Of a stretch of 6,725 nucleotides of DNA, positions 1 to 5,955 are shown piece by piece; within the stretch, counting starts at the first letter, position 1, and each line of letters starts with the position of its first letter. This DNA is from JBFHKO01 sp041595355 (GTDB lineage: Bacteria > Pseudomonadota > Gammaproteobacteria > Enterobacterales > Aeromonadaceae): NCBI GenBank assembly GCA_041595355.1, contig JBFHKO010000144.1:1-6725 (forward strand), written 5' to 3'. The translations under genes were made by a program, and so were the position numbers. The notes beneath the pieces were generated by a model that was not told the DNA's origin, did not search any database, and saw only the letters and a program-made list of their open reading frames with translations.

Positions 1-110
1 GCGCCCTCCTCGTAGTTGAGCACGAACTGCAGGGCCAGGCGGGCGTTGCCGGGCCAGCGGGGGTGGGGCGGCGTGGCCCCGTAGCCTTGCATGTCACGGG
101 GGTAGTTCAT
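1..110 (-). CDS. puuE: Allantoinase PuuE (polysaccharide-deacetylase type), N-terminal fragment
   Basis: Only the first 36 codons are in the window; the gene continues beyond the left edge. The start ATG is at 110-108. The N-terminus begins MNYPRDMQGYG, then has TPPHPRWPG and LALQFVLNYEEG. This opening is characteristic of the PuuE allantoinases, which derive from the NodB/polysaccharide-deacetylase fold and are unrelated to the metal-dependent amidohydrolase AllB/HpxB. The family hydrolyses allantoin to allantoate in the cytoplasm. The catalytic residues lie outside the window and cannot be checked. The start codon overlaps the racemase stop in an ATGA arrangement (4 bp), so translation is probably coupled. 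The racemase directly upstream supports the assignment. A different cyclic-ureide or chitooligosaccharide deacetylase-like hydrolase is the main alternative, given how little is visible. Confidence 0.83.
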   Translation of the reverse strand, partial: MNYPRDMQGYGATPPHPRWPGNARLALQFVLNYEEG

Positions 111-805
111 GATCTTCTCGCTTCTGGCTTGGTTTCCGGAACGGCGTAACTGCAGCGCTTACTGGTGGCCAGCCCCAGGCGGGTGAGCCCGGCCAGCCAC
201 TGCAGTCCCACCTGAACGCCGTCGATGACCGGCACCCCCAGTGCCTGCTCCAGGGGCTGGCGGAACAGGGTGAAACCGGCGCAACCCAGCACCAGGCATT
301 CGCTGCGATCCCTCGCCAGCACCTCTTGGGCCCGGGCTTCGATGAGCGGGTAGCTCTCCTCCAGCGCCAGTACCGGCAGGTTGAGGGCATGTACGCCGCG
401 CAGGCTCACATCCAGGCCGTAGCGGCGGGCATTCTGCTCGAGGATGGTCACCGAGCGCTCCATGGGGGTGAGGATGCTGTAGCGCAGACTCAGCAGGGTG
501 GCCGCCTGCATGGCCGCCTGGCCGATGCCCAGCACGGGCCCGTGGCAGAGCTCGCGCAGGGCATCCACGCCGGTGTCGTCGGCACAGGCGACGAGCCAGG
601 CGTCGGCGTCCATCTGTTTCGCCAGCCCCAGCAGGGCCTGGGCGGCCAGTATGCCGTCGGCGAACCCCTCTATGCTGGCCACGCCGGAGGTCGGATTGGT
701 GACCAGCAGTTCGCAGTCGGGGGGCAGTACCGCGCGGGCGCTGTGCGCCAGGGCGGCGGTCATGCCCGCGCTGGTGTTGGGGTTGATGAGGGCGAGCTTA
801 GCCAT
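107..805 (-). CDS. hpxA: Allantoin racemase (Asp/Glu/hydantoin racemase family)
   Basis: This 232-residue protein has the length and layout of the Asp/Glu/hydantoin racemases. The family signature LINPNTS is at residues 6-12. The two catalytic cysteines that act as the acid/base pair are visible: C74 in VACADDTG and C175 in LGCAGF. The C74 context, CADDTG followed by VDALREL, resembles the CFDDTG...REL segment of allantoin/hydantoin racemases. No cofactor motif is seen, as expected for this family. The likely reaction is interconversion of (R)- and (S)-allantoin in the cytoplasm, feeding an enantioselective allantoinase. The ATG at 805-803 has a strong upstream GGAGGA, overlaps the preceding permease gene by 8 bp, and its stop overlaps puuE by 4 bp. 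A hydantoin racemase is the alternative; the adjacent puuE makes allantoin more likely. The symbol follows the Klebsiella hpx cluster. Confidence 0.85.
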   Translation of the reverse strand: MAKLALINPNTSAGMTAALAHSARAVLPPDCELLVTNPTSGVASIEGFADGILAAQALLGLAKQMDADAWLVACADDTGVDALRELCHGPVLGIGQAAMQAATLLSLRYSILTPMERSVTILEQNARRYGLDVSLRGVHALNLPVLALEESYPLIEARAQEVLARDRSECLVLGCAGFTLFRQPLEQALGVPVIDGVQVGLQWLAGLTRLGLATSKRCSYAVPETKPEARRS

Positions 806-1631
806 GGGTCCTCCGGGCGCGACGGCGGGACAGCGTGGTCAATACCAGCACGGTCAGGCCGATGAGCAGCAGTGAAAACAAGGTGGTGACGGTGCCCAGC
901 GCATAGAGTGCCGGGGTGGTGGCATTGGTGGTCATGCCGTAGATCTCCAGCGGCAGGGTGTTGTCGCTGCCGGCGGTCATCAGGGTGCGGGCGAACTCGT
1001 CGTAGGAGAGGGTAAAGCTGGTCATGGCCACGCCGATGAGGCTCGGCAATATCATGGGCAGCACCACCCAGCGTACCGTCTGCCAGGGGCTGGCGCCCAT
1101 GTCCAGAGAGGCGGCCTCCAGGGTGCGGTTGAAGCGGTTGAACACGGCAAACATCACCAGCACGCCGAAGGGCAGGCACCAGGTGAGCTGGGCCCCCAGG
1201 GCCGAGCTGTACCAGCCAGGCAGCCAGCCCAGGCGATCGAACATCAGGCCGATGCCGAGGCTCACCAGGATGGAAGGGGTGATCATGCTGGTAAGCACCA
1301 GATAGAACAGCACGTTGGCGCCCTTGAAGGCGCGGCGGAAGGCAAAGCCCGCCAGGGTGGCGATCAGCAGCGACAGCACCATGACCAACAGCGCCAGCAG
1401 CAGCGAGCGTTGCAGGGCGCCGCCGAAGTCGCCCACGGCCTGGGTTTCCAGCAGGTTGCGGAACCAGGTGAGGGAGACGCCGTTCATGGGGAAGGTCAGA
1501 CCGCCGTTCGGCCCCTGGAACGAGAGGAGGCCGATGGTCAGGGTCGGGCCGTACAGGAACAGCAGGAAGAGTCCAAACAGCAGGGTCAGCAGGGCAAATT
1601 CGAGCCCGCGGGATGAGGGTCCGGTTTTCAT
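798..1631 (-). CDS. ABC transporter inner-membrane permease, PotC-like
   Basis: A 277-residue binding-protein-dependent permease of the spermidine/putrescine (PotC-like) type. About six hydrophobic segments are visible, roughly at residues 12-38, 75-98, 107-130, 148-165, 193-213 and 243-265. The cytoplasmic EAA loop that docks on the ATPase is at residues 172-192: EAASLDMGAS, then VVLP. It would form a heterodimer with the permease encoded immediately upstream. The chosen start is the ATG at 1631-1629. It overlaps the upstream stop by one base (TGATG) and has AAGGAG a few bases before it, inside the end of the upstream gene. The frame stays open further upstream with no comparable ribosome site, so a longer form is unlikely. 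The substrate is not readable from the sequence; an allantoin-type ureide is inferred from the operon. Confidence 0.9.
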   Translation of the reverse strand: MKTGPSSRGLEFALLTLLFGLFLLFLYGPTLTIGLLSFQGPNGGLTFPMNGVSLTWFRNLLETQAVGDFGGALQRSLLLALLVMVLSLLIATLAGFAFRRAFKGANVLFYLVLTSMITPSILVSLGIGLMFDRLGWLPGWYSSALGAQLTWCLPFGVLVMFAVFNRFNRTLEAASLDMGASPWQTVRWVVLPMILPSLIGVAMTSFTLSYDEFARTLMTAGSDNTLPLEIYGMTTNATTPALYALGTVTTLFSLLLIGLTVLVLTTLSRRRARRTHG

Positions 1632-2494
1632 CACAACTCCTTCTTGATATCGACCATGCGGAACAGCAGCCCCAGCAACATCAGCACCGTCAGCAGCAGG
1701 ATGACCGCATTGGCGGCCGCCGCCGGGTATTGCAGCAGGCCGATCTCGTTGTGGATCAGCACGCCCACCGAGGCGCTCAGGCCACCGCTCATCATCTTGA
1801 CGGTAATGAAATCGCCCATCACCAGGGTGAGTACGAATACCGAGCCGATGGTGAGACCGGTCTTGCACAGCGGTAGCACCACATGCAGCAGGGTGGTCAG
1901 GCTGGAGGCGCCGTTGTCGTAGCTGGCTTCCAGCAGCCGGCGGTCGATGCGGCTCATGGAGTTGAACACCGGGATGATCATGAACAGCACGTTCAGGTGC
2001 ACGAAGGCGAGGATCACCGCGAAGTCGCTGTAAAGCAGCCCCTCGATGGGGGAGCTGATGAGCCCCATGCCCTGCAGTCCCTGATTTACCAGCCCGTTGC
2101 GCCCCAGCAGCGGTATCCAGGAGATCATGCGGATGATGTTGGAGGTGAAAAAGGGCACGGTACAGAGCAGGAACAGCAGGTTTTGCAGCAGGCGGCTACG
2201 AATGTGGAACGCCAGGTAATAGGCGATGAAAAATCCCACCAGCAGGCAGATGAGCCAGGTGACGCCGGCGTAGTAGAAGGTGTTGGCATAGGCCTGCCAG
2301 GTTACCTTGGACGTGAGCAGGAACTGGTAGTTGTCCCAGATGAAGTCCGGCAGCAGCTGGAAGGAATCGTAATCCCAGAAGCTGACCACCAGGATCACGG
2401 CTATCGGGAATATCAGAAAGGCCACCAGGGTCAACAACAGCGGTGTGGCCTGCAGGTAGCTCGGATTGCGCCTGCTCAACGGCATCATGGCCAT
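1631..2494 (-). CDS. ABC transporter inner-membrane permease, PotB-like
   Basis: A 287-residue membrane permease, partner of the downstream permease, in the spermidine/putrescine PotB-like group. Hydrophobic segments lie at about residues 17-38, 73-96, 103-125, 155-178, 213-233 and 258-278. The EAA loop is at residues 189-209: EASYDNGASS, then HVVLP, a slight variant of the usual EAA..G form. The start is placed at the ATG at 2494-2492 (MAMMPLSRR), which has GAGGAG eight bases upstream. Two further in-frame ATGs follow at codons 3 and 4 and cannot be excluded. The frame extends upstream to 2659, but that part overlaps the binding-protein gene and translates to low-complexity sequence, so it is not used. 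A 58-bp gap with a strong hairpin separates it from the binding-protein gene. Confidence 0.9.
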   Translation of the reverse strand: MAMMPLSRRNPSYLQATPLLLTLVAFLIFPIAVILVVSFWDYDSFQLLPDFIWDNYQFLLTSKVTWQAYANTFYYAGVTWLICLLVGFFIAYYLAFHIRSRLLQNLLFLLCTVPFFTSNIIRMISWIPLLGRNGLVNQGLQGMGLISSPIEGLLYSDFAVILAFVHLNVLFMIIPVFNSMSRIDRRLLEASYDNGASSLTTLLHVVLPLCKTGLTIGSVFVLTLVMGDFITVKMMSGGLSASVGVLIHNEIGLLQYPAAAANAVILLLTVLMLLGLLFRMVDIKKEL

Positions 2495-2523
2495 GGTGAA
2501 CACTCCTCGGCTGGTAAGGGAAG

Positions 2524-2546
2524 GGGGACCCGCACCGCGGGTCCCC
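2524..2546 (-). promoter_or_regulatory. Intercistronic hairpin between binding-protein and permease genes
   Basis: A perfect inverted repeat lies in the 58-bp gap: GGGGACCCGC at 2524-2533, a 3-base loop at 2534-2536, and the exact complement GCGGGTCCCC at 2537-2546. In the minus-strand transcript it lies just after the binding-protein stop. The bases that follow (CTTCCC) are not a T-run, so it is not a standard intrinsic terminator. It fits an mRNA-stabilising or partial-attenuation element of the kind known between genes for abundant periplasmic binding proteins and their permeases. The structure is seen directly; the role is inferred. Confidence 0.6.
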
Positions 2547-2552
2547 GGGGGC

Positions 2553-3842
2553 TCAGGACGCGATGAACTCGTTCCACTTGCGGACCATGTACTTGTTCTC
2601 GTCCATGACCGAGTTCCAACAGGCGACCTTGCCCATGCGCTCGAGGTAGGAGCCGCCATCGCGTACCGCGCCGGCCTTCTCCATCACCTTGCCATCCGGA
2701 CTCAGGATATCGACCTTGGCCGCCTTGCCTTCCATCCAGAAGTCCCACTCCTCGGCACTCATGTGCTGGCGGGAGGTCTCGGGGGCCGCGGTGTAGTAGC
2801 CCTGGCGCATCAGATAGGCGCCGACCCAGCCGGAGAGGTACCAGTCGATGTATTCGTAGGCCGCTTCCAGCTCCAGGCCGGAGAGGTGGCTGGCGATGCC
2901 CAGACCGCCGCCCCAGGCGCGGTAACCTTCCTTCAGCGGCTGGTAGACGCAGGGGATGCCCTTGGCGCGTACCGCCGCCGCGGCGGGCGACCACCTGGAC
3001 TGGATCACCACCTCGCCGGAGGCCATCAGGTTCACCGATTCGTCGAAGCTCTTCCAGAAGGCGCGGAACTGACCGTCCTGCTTGGCTTTCATCAGGAAGT
3101 TGATGGTCTGGTCGATTTCGGCGCGGGTCATGTTGCCCTTGTCGCCATACTTCACCACCCCCATGGCCTCGCAGATCATGGCGGCGTCCATGATGCCGAT
3201 GGAGGGGATGTTCAGCAGCGCTGTCTTGCCCTTGAAGGCCGGATCCATGATGTCGGCCCAGCTGGTGATGGGGCGCGACACCAGATCCGGGCGCACACCC
3301 AGGGTATCGGCGTTGTAGATGGTGGGCACCAGGGTCATGAAGTCGGTGCGCTGGCCGGCGAACCGCTTGGAGCCGGCGCCCTCGGCAAAGCCCACCGAGT
3401 AGGGGGTGGTGCCCTGGGCGGCCAGCTCGCTGCCCGGCAGCTGGCCGGTGGTGAACAGCGGCGAGATCTTGTCGAAGAAGCGCAGCTTGCGGGTATCGAT
3501 GGGTTGCAGGGCACCACTCGGGAATACTTTCTTGCAGATCCAGTATTCGATATCCGCCAGATCGTAGGAGCGCGGCTGGGTGACGGCGCGCTGGGTGACG
3601 GCATCGCTGTCCAGGGCGGTCATCTTCAGGTTGATGCCCAGGTCTTCCTTGCACTTGCTGGCGATGTCGTTGAGGTTGGACACCCCGGTACCGAACTGGC
3701 GCAGGGTGACGTTCTTGATGTTCTGCTTCCAGATCATCGGAAAACCGCTGAACGGCGCATAGGCGGCGGCGGCCACCGACAACACGGCCGTATTCTTGAG
3801 GAACTGACGGCGACTGAGGCCGGGTTTCTTGTCAATGGTCAT
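2553..3842 (-). CDS. Tat-exported ABC transporter substrate-binding protein (PotD-like)
   Basis: A 429-residue periplasmic solute-binding protein for the importer encoded around it. The N-terminus carries a twin-arginine signal, SRRQFLK at residues 10-16, followed by a mildly hydrophobic alanine-rich stretch (17-30). Cleavage may fall near A29. There is no lipobox cysteine, so it should be soluble in the periplasm. The remainder has the features of PotD-like extracellular binding proteins, such as PTIYNADTLG at 173-182, TSWADIMDPAFKGK at 193-206, and the C-terminal NEFIAS. The start is the ATG at 3842-3840, with AAGGAG eight bases upstream, and it puts the Tat motif at the expected distance. 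A longer frame to 3959 would overlap the ATPase gene. The gene lies 20 bp after the ATPase. Allantoin or a related ureide is the substrate inferred from context; a polyamine-like or other nitrogen compound remains possible. Confidence 0.9.
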   Translation of the reverse strand: MTIDKKPGLSRRQFLKNTAVLSVAAAAYAPFSGFPMIWKQNIKNVTLRQFGTGVSNLNDIASKCKEDLGINLKMTALDSDAVTQRAVTQPRSYDLADIEYWICKKVFPSGALQPIDTRKLRFFDKISPLFTTGQLPGSELAAQGTTPYSVGFAEGAGSKRFAGQRTDFMTLVPTIYNADTLGVRPDLVSRPITSWADIMDPAFKGKTALLNIPSIGIMDAAMICEAMGVVKYGDKGNMTRAEIDQTINFLMKAKQDGQFRAFWKSFDESVNLMASGEVVIQSRWSPAAAAVRAKGIPCVYQPLKEGYRAWGGGLGIASHLSGLELEAAYEYIDWYLSGWVGAYLMRQGYYTAAPETSRQHMSAEEWDFWMEGKAAKVDILSPDGKVMEKAGAVRDGGSYLERMGKVACWNSVMDENKYMVRKWNEFIAS

Positions 3843-3862
3843 GGTGTTCTCTCCTTGAGGTG

Positions 3863-4957
3863 TCAGGGGTGAAACAGATTGAGATCCCGGGCCTGCCAGT
3901 GCAGATGCACCTGCTGGCCGCTCTGCAGCTGCAGGCTCTCCAGGGTGTCGTCCCGGCACAGAACGGTCATGAGTTGCCGGTCGGCCAGCTGGCAGTGGAC
4001 CAGGGAATGGTTGCCCTGGTATTCGATATCCAACAGGGTGGCAGCCAGGCTCTGCGGCGTCGGTGCCGGCGCGAGGCTGATGCGATCGCAGCGCACCGAC
4101 AACGCCGTGGCCTGACTGGCGTGGCCATTCAGATAGGGTGCCTGGAAGCCGGCCACCGGCAGCACGGTTTCGCCGAGCTCGAGCTGGCAGTGATGGTCCT
4201 GGCCACGGCGGAGCATCCCCTGCAGCACGTTGTGGCCGCCGATGAAATTGGCTACGAAAGGGTTGGCGGGGCGATTGAAGATATCGGCCGGGCTGCCCAC
4301 CTGCTGCAACTGACCGCGGCTCATCACCACTATGGTATCGGCCAGGGCAAAGGCTTCGTCCTGGGAGTGGGTGACGTGAATGAAGGTGATACCCAGCTCG
4401 TTCTGGATGCGCTTGAGCTCCTTGCGCATCTGCAGACGCAGGAAGGGATCCAGCGCCGAGAGCGGCTCGTCCAGCAGCACCACCTCGGGCTGGCGGATCA
4501 GGGCCCGCGCCAGGGCGATGCGCTGCTGCTGGCCCCCCGACAGCTGCTCCGGATAGGTGTGGGCGAAATCGCCCATGTTGACCTTGGCCAGCATCTCGGC
4601 GGCCAGCTCCAGACGGCTGGCCTTGGCAACGCCGGCGACCCGCAGCGGGTAGGCGACATTGTCGAGACAGCTCATGTGCGGGAAGAGGGCATAATTCTGG
4701 AACATCAGCGCCGTACCGCGCTCGGCAGGGCTCTGGTCGGTCACGTTGCGATTACCGAGCAGGATGTCGCCCTCGGTGACCGCCTCGTGGCCGGCAATCA
4801 TGCGCAGCAGGGTACTCTTGCCGCAGCCGCTGGGGCCCAGCAGGCAGCAATAGCTACCCTTGGGGATGCGCAGGTCGATTTGACTCACCGCCAACGAGTC
4901 GCCGGCATAGCGTTTGGACACTGCAATCAATTCGACCGCCGGTTTAACTGCCACCAT
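3863..4957 (-). CDS. ABC transporter ATP-binding protein, PotA-like
   Basis: This 364-residue ATPase energises the importer. All nucleotide-binding motifs are intact: Walker A GPSGCGKST (41-49), Q-loop Q87, signature LSGGQQQR (139-146), Walker B VVLLDEP (159-165), D-loop SALD (167-170) and H-loop H197. After about residue 240 comes a TOBE-type regulatory domain (about 285-360), as in the PotA/MalK/UgpC group. This makes it an importer ATPase rather than an exporter fusion. It is the first gene of the leftward operon. The ATG at 4957-4955 is preceded by AAGAGG five bases away, and the predicted 5' leader is only about 23 bases long. The C-terminal domain is more divergent than the ATPase core, as usual in this family. 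The substrate cannot be read from the ATPase. Confidence 0.94.
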   Translation of the reverse strand: MVAVKPAVELIAVSKRYAGDSLAVSQIDLRIPKGSYCCLLGPSGCGKSTLLRMIAGHEAVTEGDILLGNRNVTDQSPAERGTALMFQNYALFPHMSCLDNVAYPLRVAGVAKASRLELAAEMLAKVNMGDFAHTYPEQLSGGQQQRIALARALIRQPEVVLLDEPLSALDPFLRLQMRKELKRIQNELGITFIHVTHSQDEAFALADTIVVMSRGQLQQVGSPADIFNRPANPFVANFIGGHNVLQGMLRRGQDHHCQLELGETVLPVAGFQAPYLNGHASQATALSVRCDRISLAPAPTPQSLAATLLDIEYQGNHSLVHCQLADRQLMTVLCRDDTLESLQLQSGQQVHLHWQARDLNLFHP

Positions 4958-4968
4958 TGTCGCCTCTT

Positions 4969-4980
4969 ATTGTTAACAAT
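4969..4980. promoter_or_regulatory. Candidate operator: perfect 12-bp palindrome at the importer promoter
   Basis: ATTGTTAACAAT is a perfect palindrome 11 bp upstream of the ATPase start codon. It begins about five bases beyond the predicted -10 box, so it would cover the first transcribed bases of the importer operon, a position suited to repression. Related elements TTGTCAGCAA (5183-5192) and GTGTCAGCAA (5160-5169) lie in the GntR promoter. The GT..AC core resembles FadR/GntR-type sites, but the two bases between GT and AC are one fewer than the published family consensus TNGTNNNACNA. The link to the adjacent GntR protein is therefore an inference. Confidence 0.6.
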
Positions 4981-4985
4981 CACTG

Positions 4986-5013
4986 TTGATAGTGAAAGCA
5001 ATGCATGTGCCAA
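4986..5013 (-). promoter_or_regulatory. Putative sigma-70 promoter of the transporter/racemase/allantoinase operon
   Basis: On the minus strand, TTGGCA (5013-5008, 5 of 6 to the -35 consensus) is followed after 16 bp by TATCAA (4991-4986, 4 of 6 to the -10 consensus). Transcription would start near 4980, inside or next to the palindrome at 4969-4980. The match is moderate and the spacer slightly short, which would suit a promoter needing regulation. Confidence 0.45.
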
Positions 5014-5085
5014 CATCGCACGGAAGGAACCCAATCCCCGTGGGGCGCGGTCTGCAGGCCGGCCAGGGCTGCGATTGGATATGCC

Positions 5086-5141
5086 GGTGCACTTGAGCCA
5101 ATGCGCCAAAGCGGTGCATGATGTCGCCCTCATGGTGCATG
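5086..5141. repeat. Three GGTGCA elements and a CATGA/TCATG inverted repeat in the intergenic region
   Basis: GGTGCA occurs at 5086-5091, 5113-5118 and 5134-5139; the last two copies extend to GGTGCATG and are spaced 21 bp apart. Overlapping them, CATGA (5117-5121) and TCATG (5130-5134) form a 5-bp inverted repeat with an 8-bp spacer. This could be a site for a second regulator lying between the two promoters. The elements are short, so chance is a serious alternative. Confidence 0.25.
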
Positions 5142-5153
5142 CCTGGGCAGTGG

Positions 5154-5183
5154 TTGACAGTGTCAGCAAACAACAAGAATAAT
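5154..5183 (+). promoter_or_regulatory. Putative sigma-70 promoter of the GntR/RpiR regulator genes
   Basis: A perfect -35 box TTGACA (5154-5159) is followed after 18 bp by AATAAT (5178-5183), 5 of 6 to the -10 consensus. Transcription would start near 5190. That leaves about 28 bases before the ATG at 5218 but only about 10 before the GTG at 5200, which helps decide the start codon of the downstream gene. The -35 box overlaps the odd palindrome TGACAGTGTCA (5155-5165), and the -10 box runs into ATTGTCAGCAAT (5182-5193), suggesting autoregulation. Confidence 0.6.
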
Positions 5184-5193
5184 TGTCAGCAAT
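5160..5193. repeat. Direct repeat TGTCAGCAA overlapping the regulator promoter (candidate operators)
   Basis: TGTCAGCAA occurs exactly at 5161-5169 and 5184-5192, a spacing of 23 bp or about two helical turns. The second copy, within ATTGTCAGCAAT, differs from the importer palindrome ATTGTTAACAAT at only two positions. The copies overlap the promoter spacer and the -10/start region. Together with the importer-side palindrome they suggest a shared operator family, loosely TTGTYARCAA. Confidence 0.45.
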
Positions 5194-5217
5194 GAATAGG
5201 TGTCCGAGGCAAAATCG

Positions 5218-5913
5218 ATGCGAGACATGGAGCAGACCGATGTGGACGGGGTCTGTGAAGCTATCTACCTGGCTATTCTGGAGCGACGCCTGGAGCCCAA
5301 CACGCGGCTGGTGGAAACCAAGCTGGCCGCGGCGCTGGGGGCCAGCCGCGCCACCGTGCGTCAGGCACTGCTGCTGCTGGCCCAGCGCAGGCTGGTGACG
5401 CTGCACCCCAACAAGGGGGCCGAGGTGGCCGAGCCGACGCGGGAGCAGGCCCTGGAGGTGTTCCAGGCCCGGCGCTGCATCGAGAGCGAGGTGGTGACGC
5501 TGGCCTGCCGGCAGATAAAACCCCGGGATCTGGCTCGCTTGCGGGCGCATCTGGCGCGGGAGCAGAAGGCCAGGCATGACCAGGATCGGCATGCGCTGAT
5601 CCGGGCCACCGGGGAGTTTCACCTGATATTGGCCGATATTGCCGGCAACCAGCCGTTTCTGGAGTTCCTGCGCCAGCTGACGGCCTTGAGCTCCCTCATT
5701 CTGGATAAATTTCAGCCGGAACAGGCGGCCAGCTGTGATGGCGACCACCATCGCCAGTTGGTGGAAATGATGGCCGCCGGACAAGAGGCGCAGGCGCAAC
5801 AGCTGATGCGGGCGCATCTGGACGAAATCGAGGCCAGCCTGGTATTCGAGCGACGGGTGCGTACCACCGATCTGCAGGCGGTCTTTCAGGCCGTGCGCAA
5901 ACCGCTACAATGA
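5218..5913 (+). CDS. GntR-family (FCD/FadR subfamily) transcriptional regulator
   Basis: A 231-residue regulator, divergent from the importer operon. The N-terminal winged helix-turn-helix covers about residues 11-75, with the recognition region SRATVRQALLLLAQRRLV at 43-60 and the wing HPNKGAEV at 63-70. The C-terminal all-helical FCD ligand domain covers about 78-210. FCD metal/ligand-site histidines are in place: H135 in GEFHLIL, H178 in DGDHHRQLV, and H200 in MRAHL. Such proteins usually repress neighbouring catabolic genes until they bind a pathway metabolite, often a carboxylate. The ATG at 5218 is chosen because GAGG lies eight bases upstream and the predicted transcript starts near 5190. 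A GTG at 5200 would add six residues but has no ribosome site. It plays the role that the GntR-type HpxS plays in the Klebsiella hpx cluster, though orthology is not shown. Confidence 0.9.
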   Translation: MRDMEQTDVDGVCEAIYLAILERRLEPNTRLVETKLAAALGASRATVRQALLLLAQRRLVTLHPNKGAEVAEPTREQALEVFQARRCIESEVVTLACRQIKPRDLARLRAHLAREQKARHDQDRHALIRATGEFHLILADIAGNQPFLEFLRQLTALSSLILDKFQPEQAASCDGDHHRQLVEMMAAGQEAQAQQLMRAHLDEIEASLVFERRVRTTDLQAVFQAVRKPLQ

Positions 5914-5922
5914 CGCTCGTTT

Positions 5923-5934
5923 ATCGTTAACCAT
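5923..5934. promoter_or_regulatory. Operator-like element upstream of the RpiR gene
   Basis: ATCGTTAACCAT in the 42-bp gap between the two regulator genes matches 10 of 12 positions of the importer palindrome ATTGTTAACAAT, including the central GTTAAC. It lies 21 bp before the RpiR start codon. It may be a third binding site for the same regulator, but the symmetry is broken outside GTTAAC and no clear promoter accompanies it. Confidence 0.25.
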
Positions 5935-5955
5935 ATACACAGGGGAATTGTCGCC

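Noticed and set aside
2524..2546. Hairpin as an intrinsic terminator of the importer operon
   Set aside because: No T-tract follows on the minus strand, and the downstream permease genes are needed for the same transporter.
2466..3872. A 468-codon open frame on the plus strand opposite the binding-protein gene
   Set aside because: Translation is rich in G, H and A without family features; the minus strand has a clear Tat-exported binding protein with a ribosome site.
5006..5021. CRP-like site (TGTGC-N6-CGCAC)
   Set aside because: Neither half matches TGTGA/TCACA fully; only a short GTGC/GCAC symmetry is present.
5002..5097. Small plus-strand frame of 31 codons in the intergenic region
   Set aside because: No ribosome site, and it crosses the predicted importer promoter; nothing supports translation.
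3860..5182. A 440-codon open frame on the plus strand opposite the ATPase gene
   Set aside because: Antisense shadow of a high-GC gene. It has glutamine/histidine-rich low-complexity translation and no recognisable motif, while the opposite strand encodes a complete ABC ATPase.
4927..5817. A 296-codon minus-strand frame over the GntR gene and the intergenic region
   Set aside because: It runs through the divergent promoter region and opposite a clear GntR/FCD protein; its composition is typical of a shadow frame.
5935..5940. TATACA as a -10 box for a separate RpiR promoter
   Set aside because: No acceptable -35 hexamer at 16-18 bp upstream; co-transcription with the GntR gene explains expression more simply.
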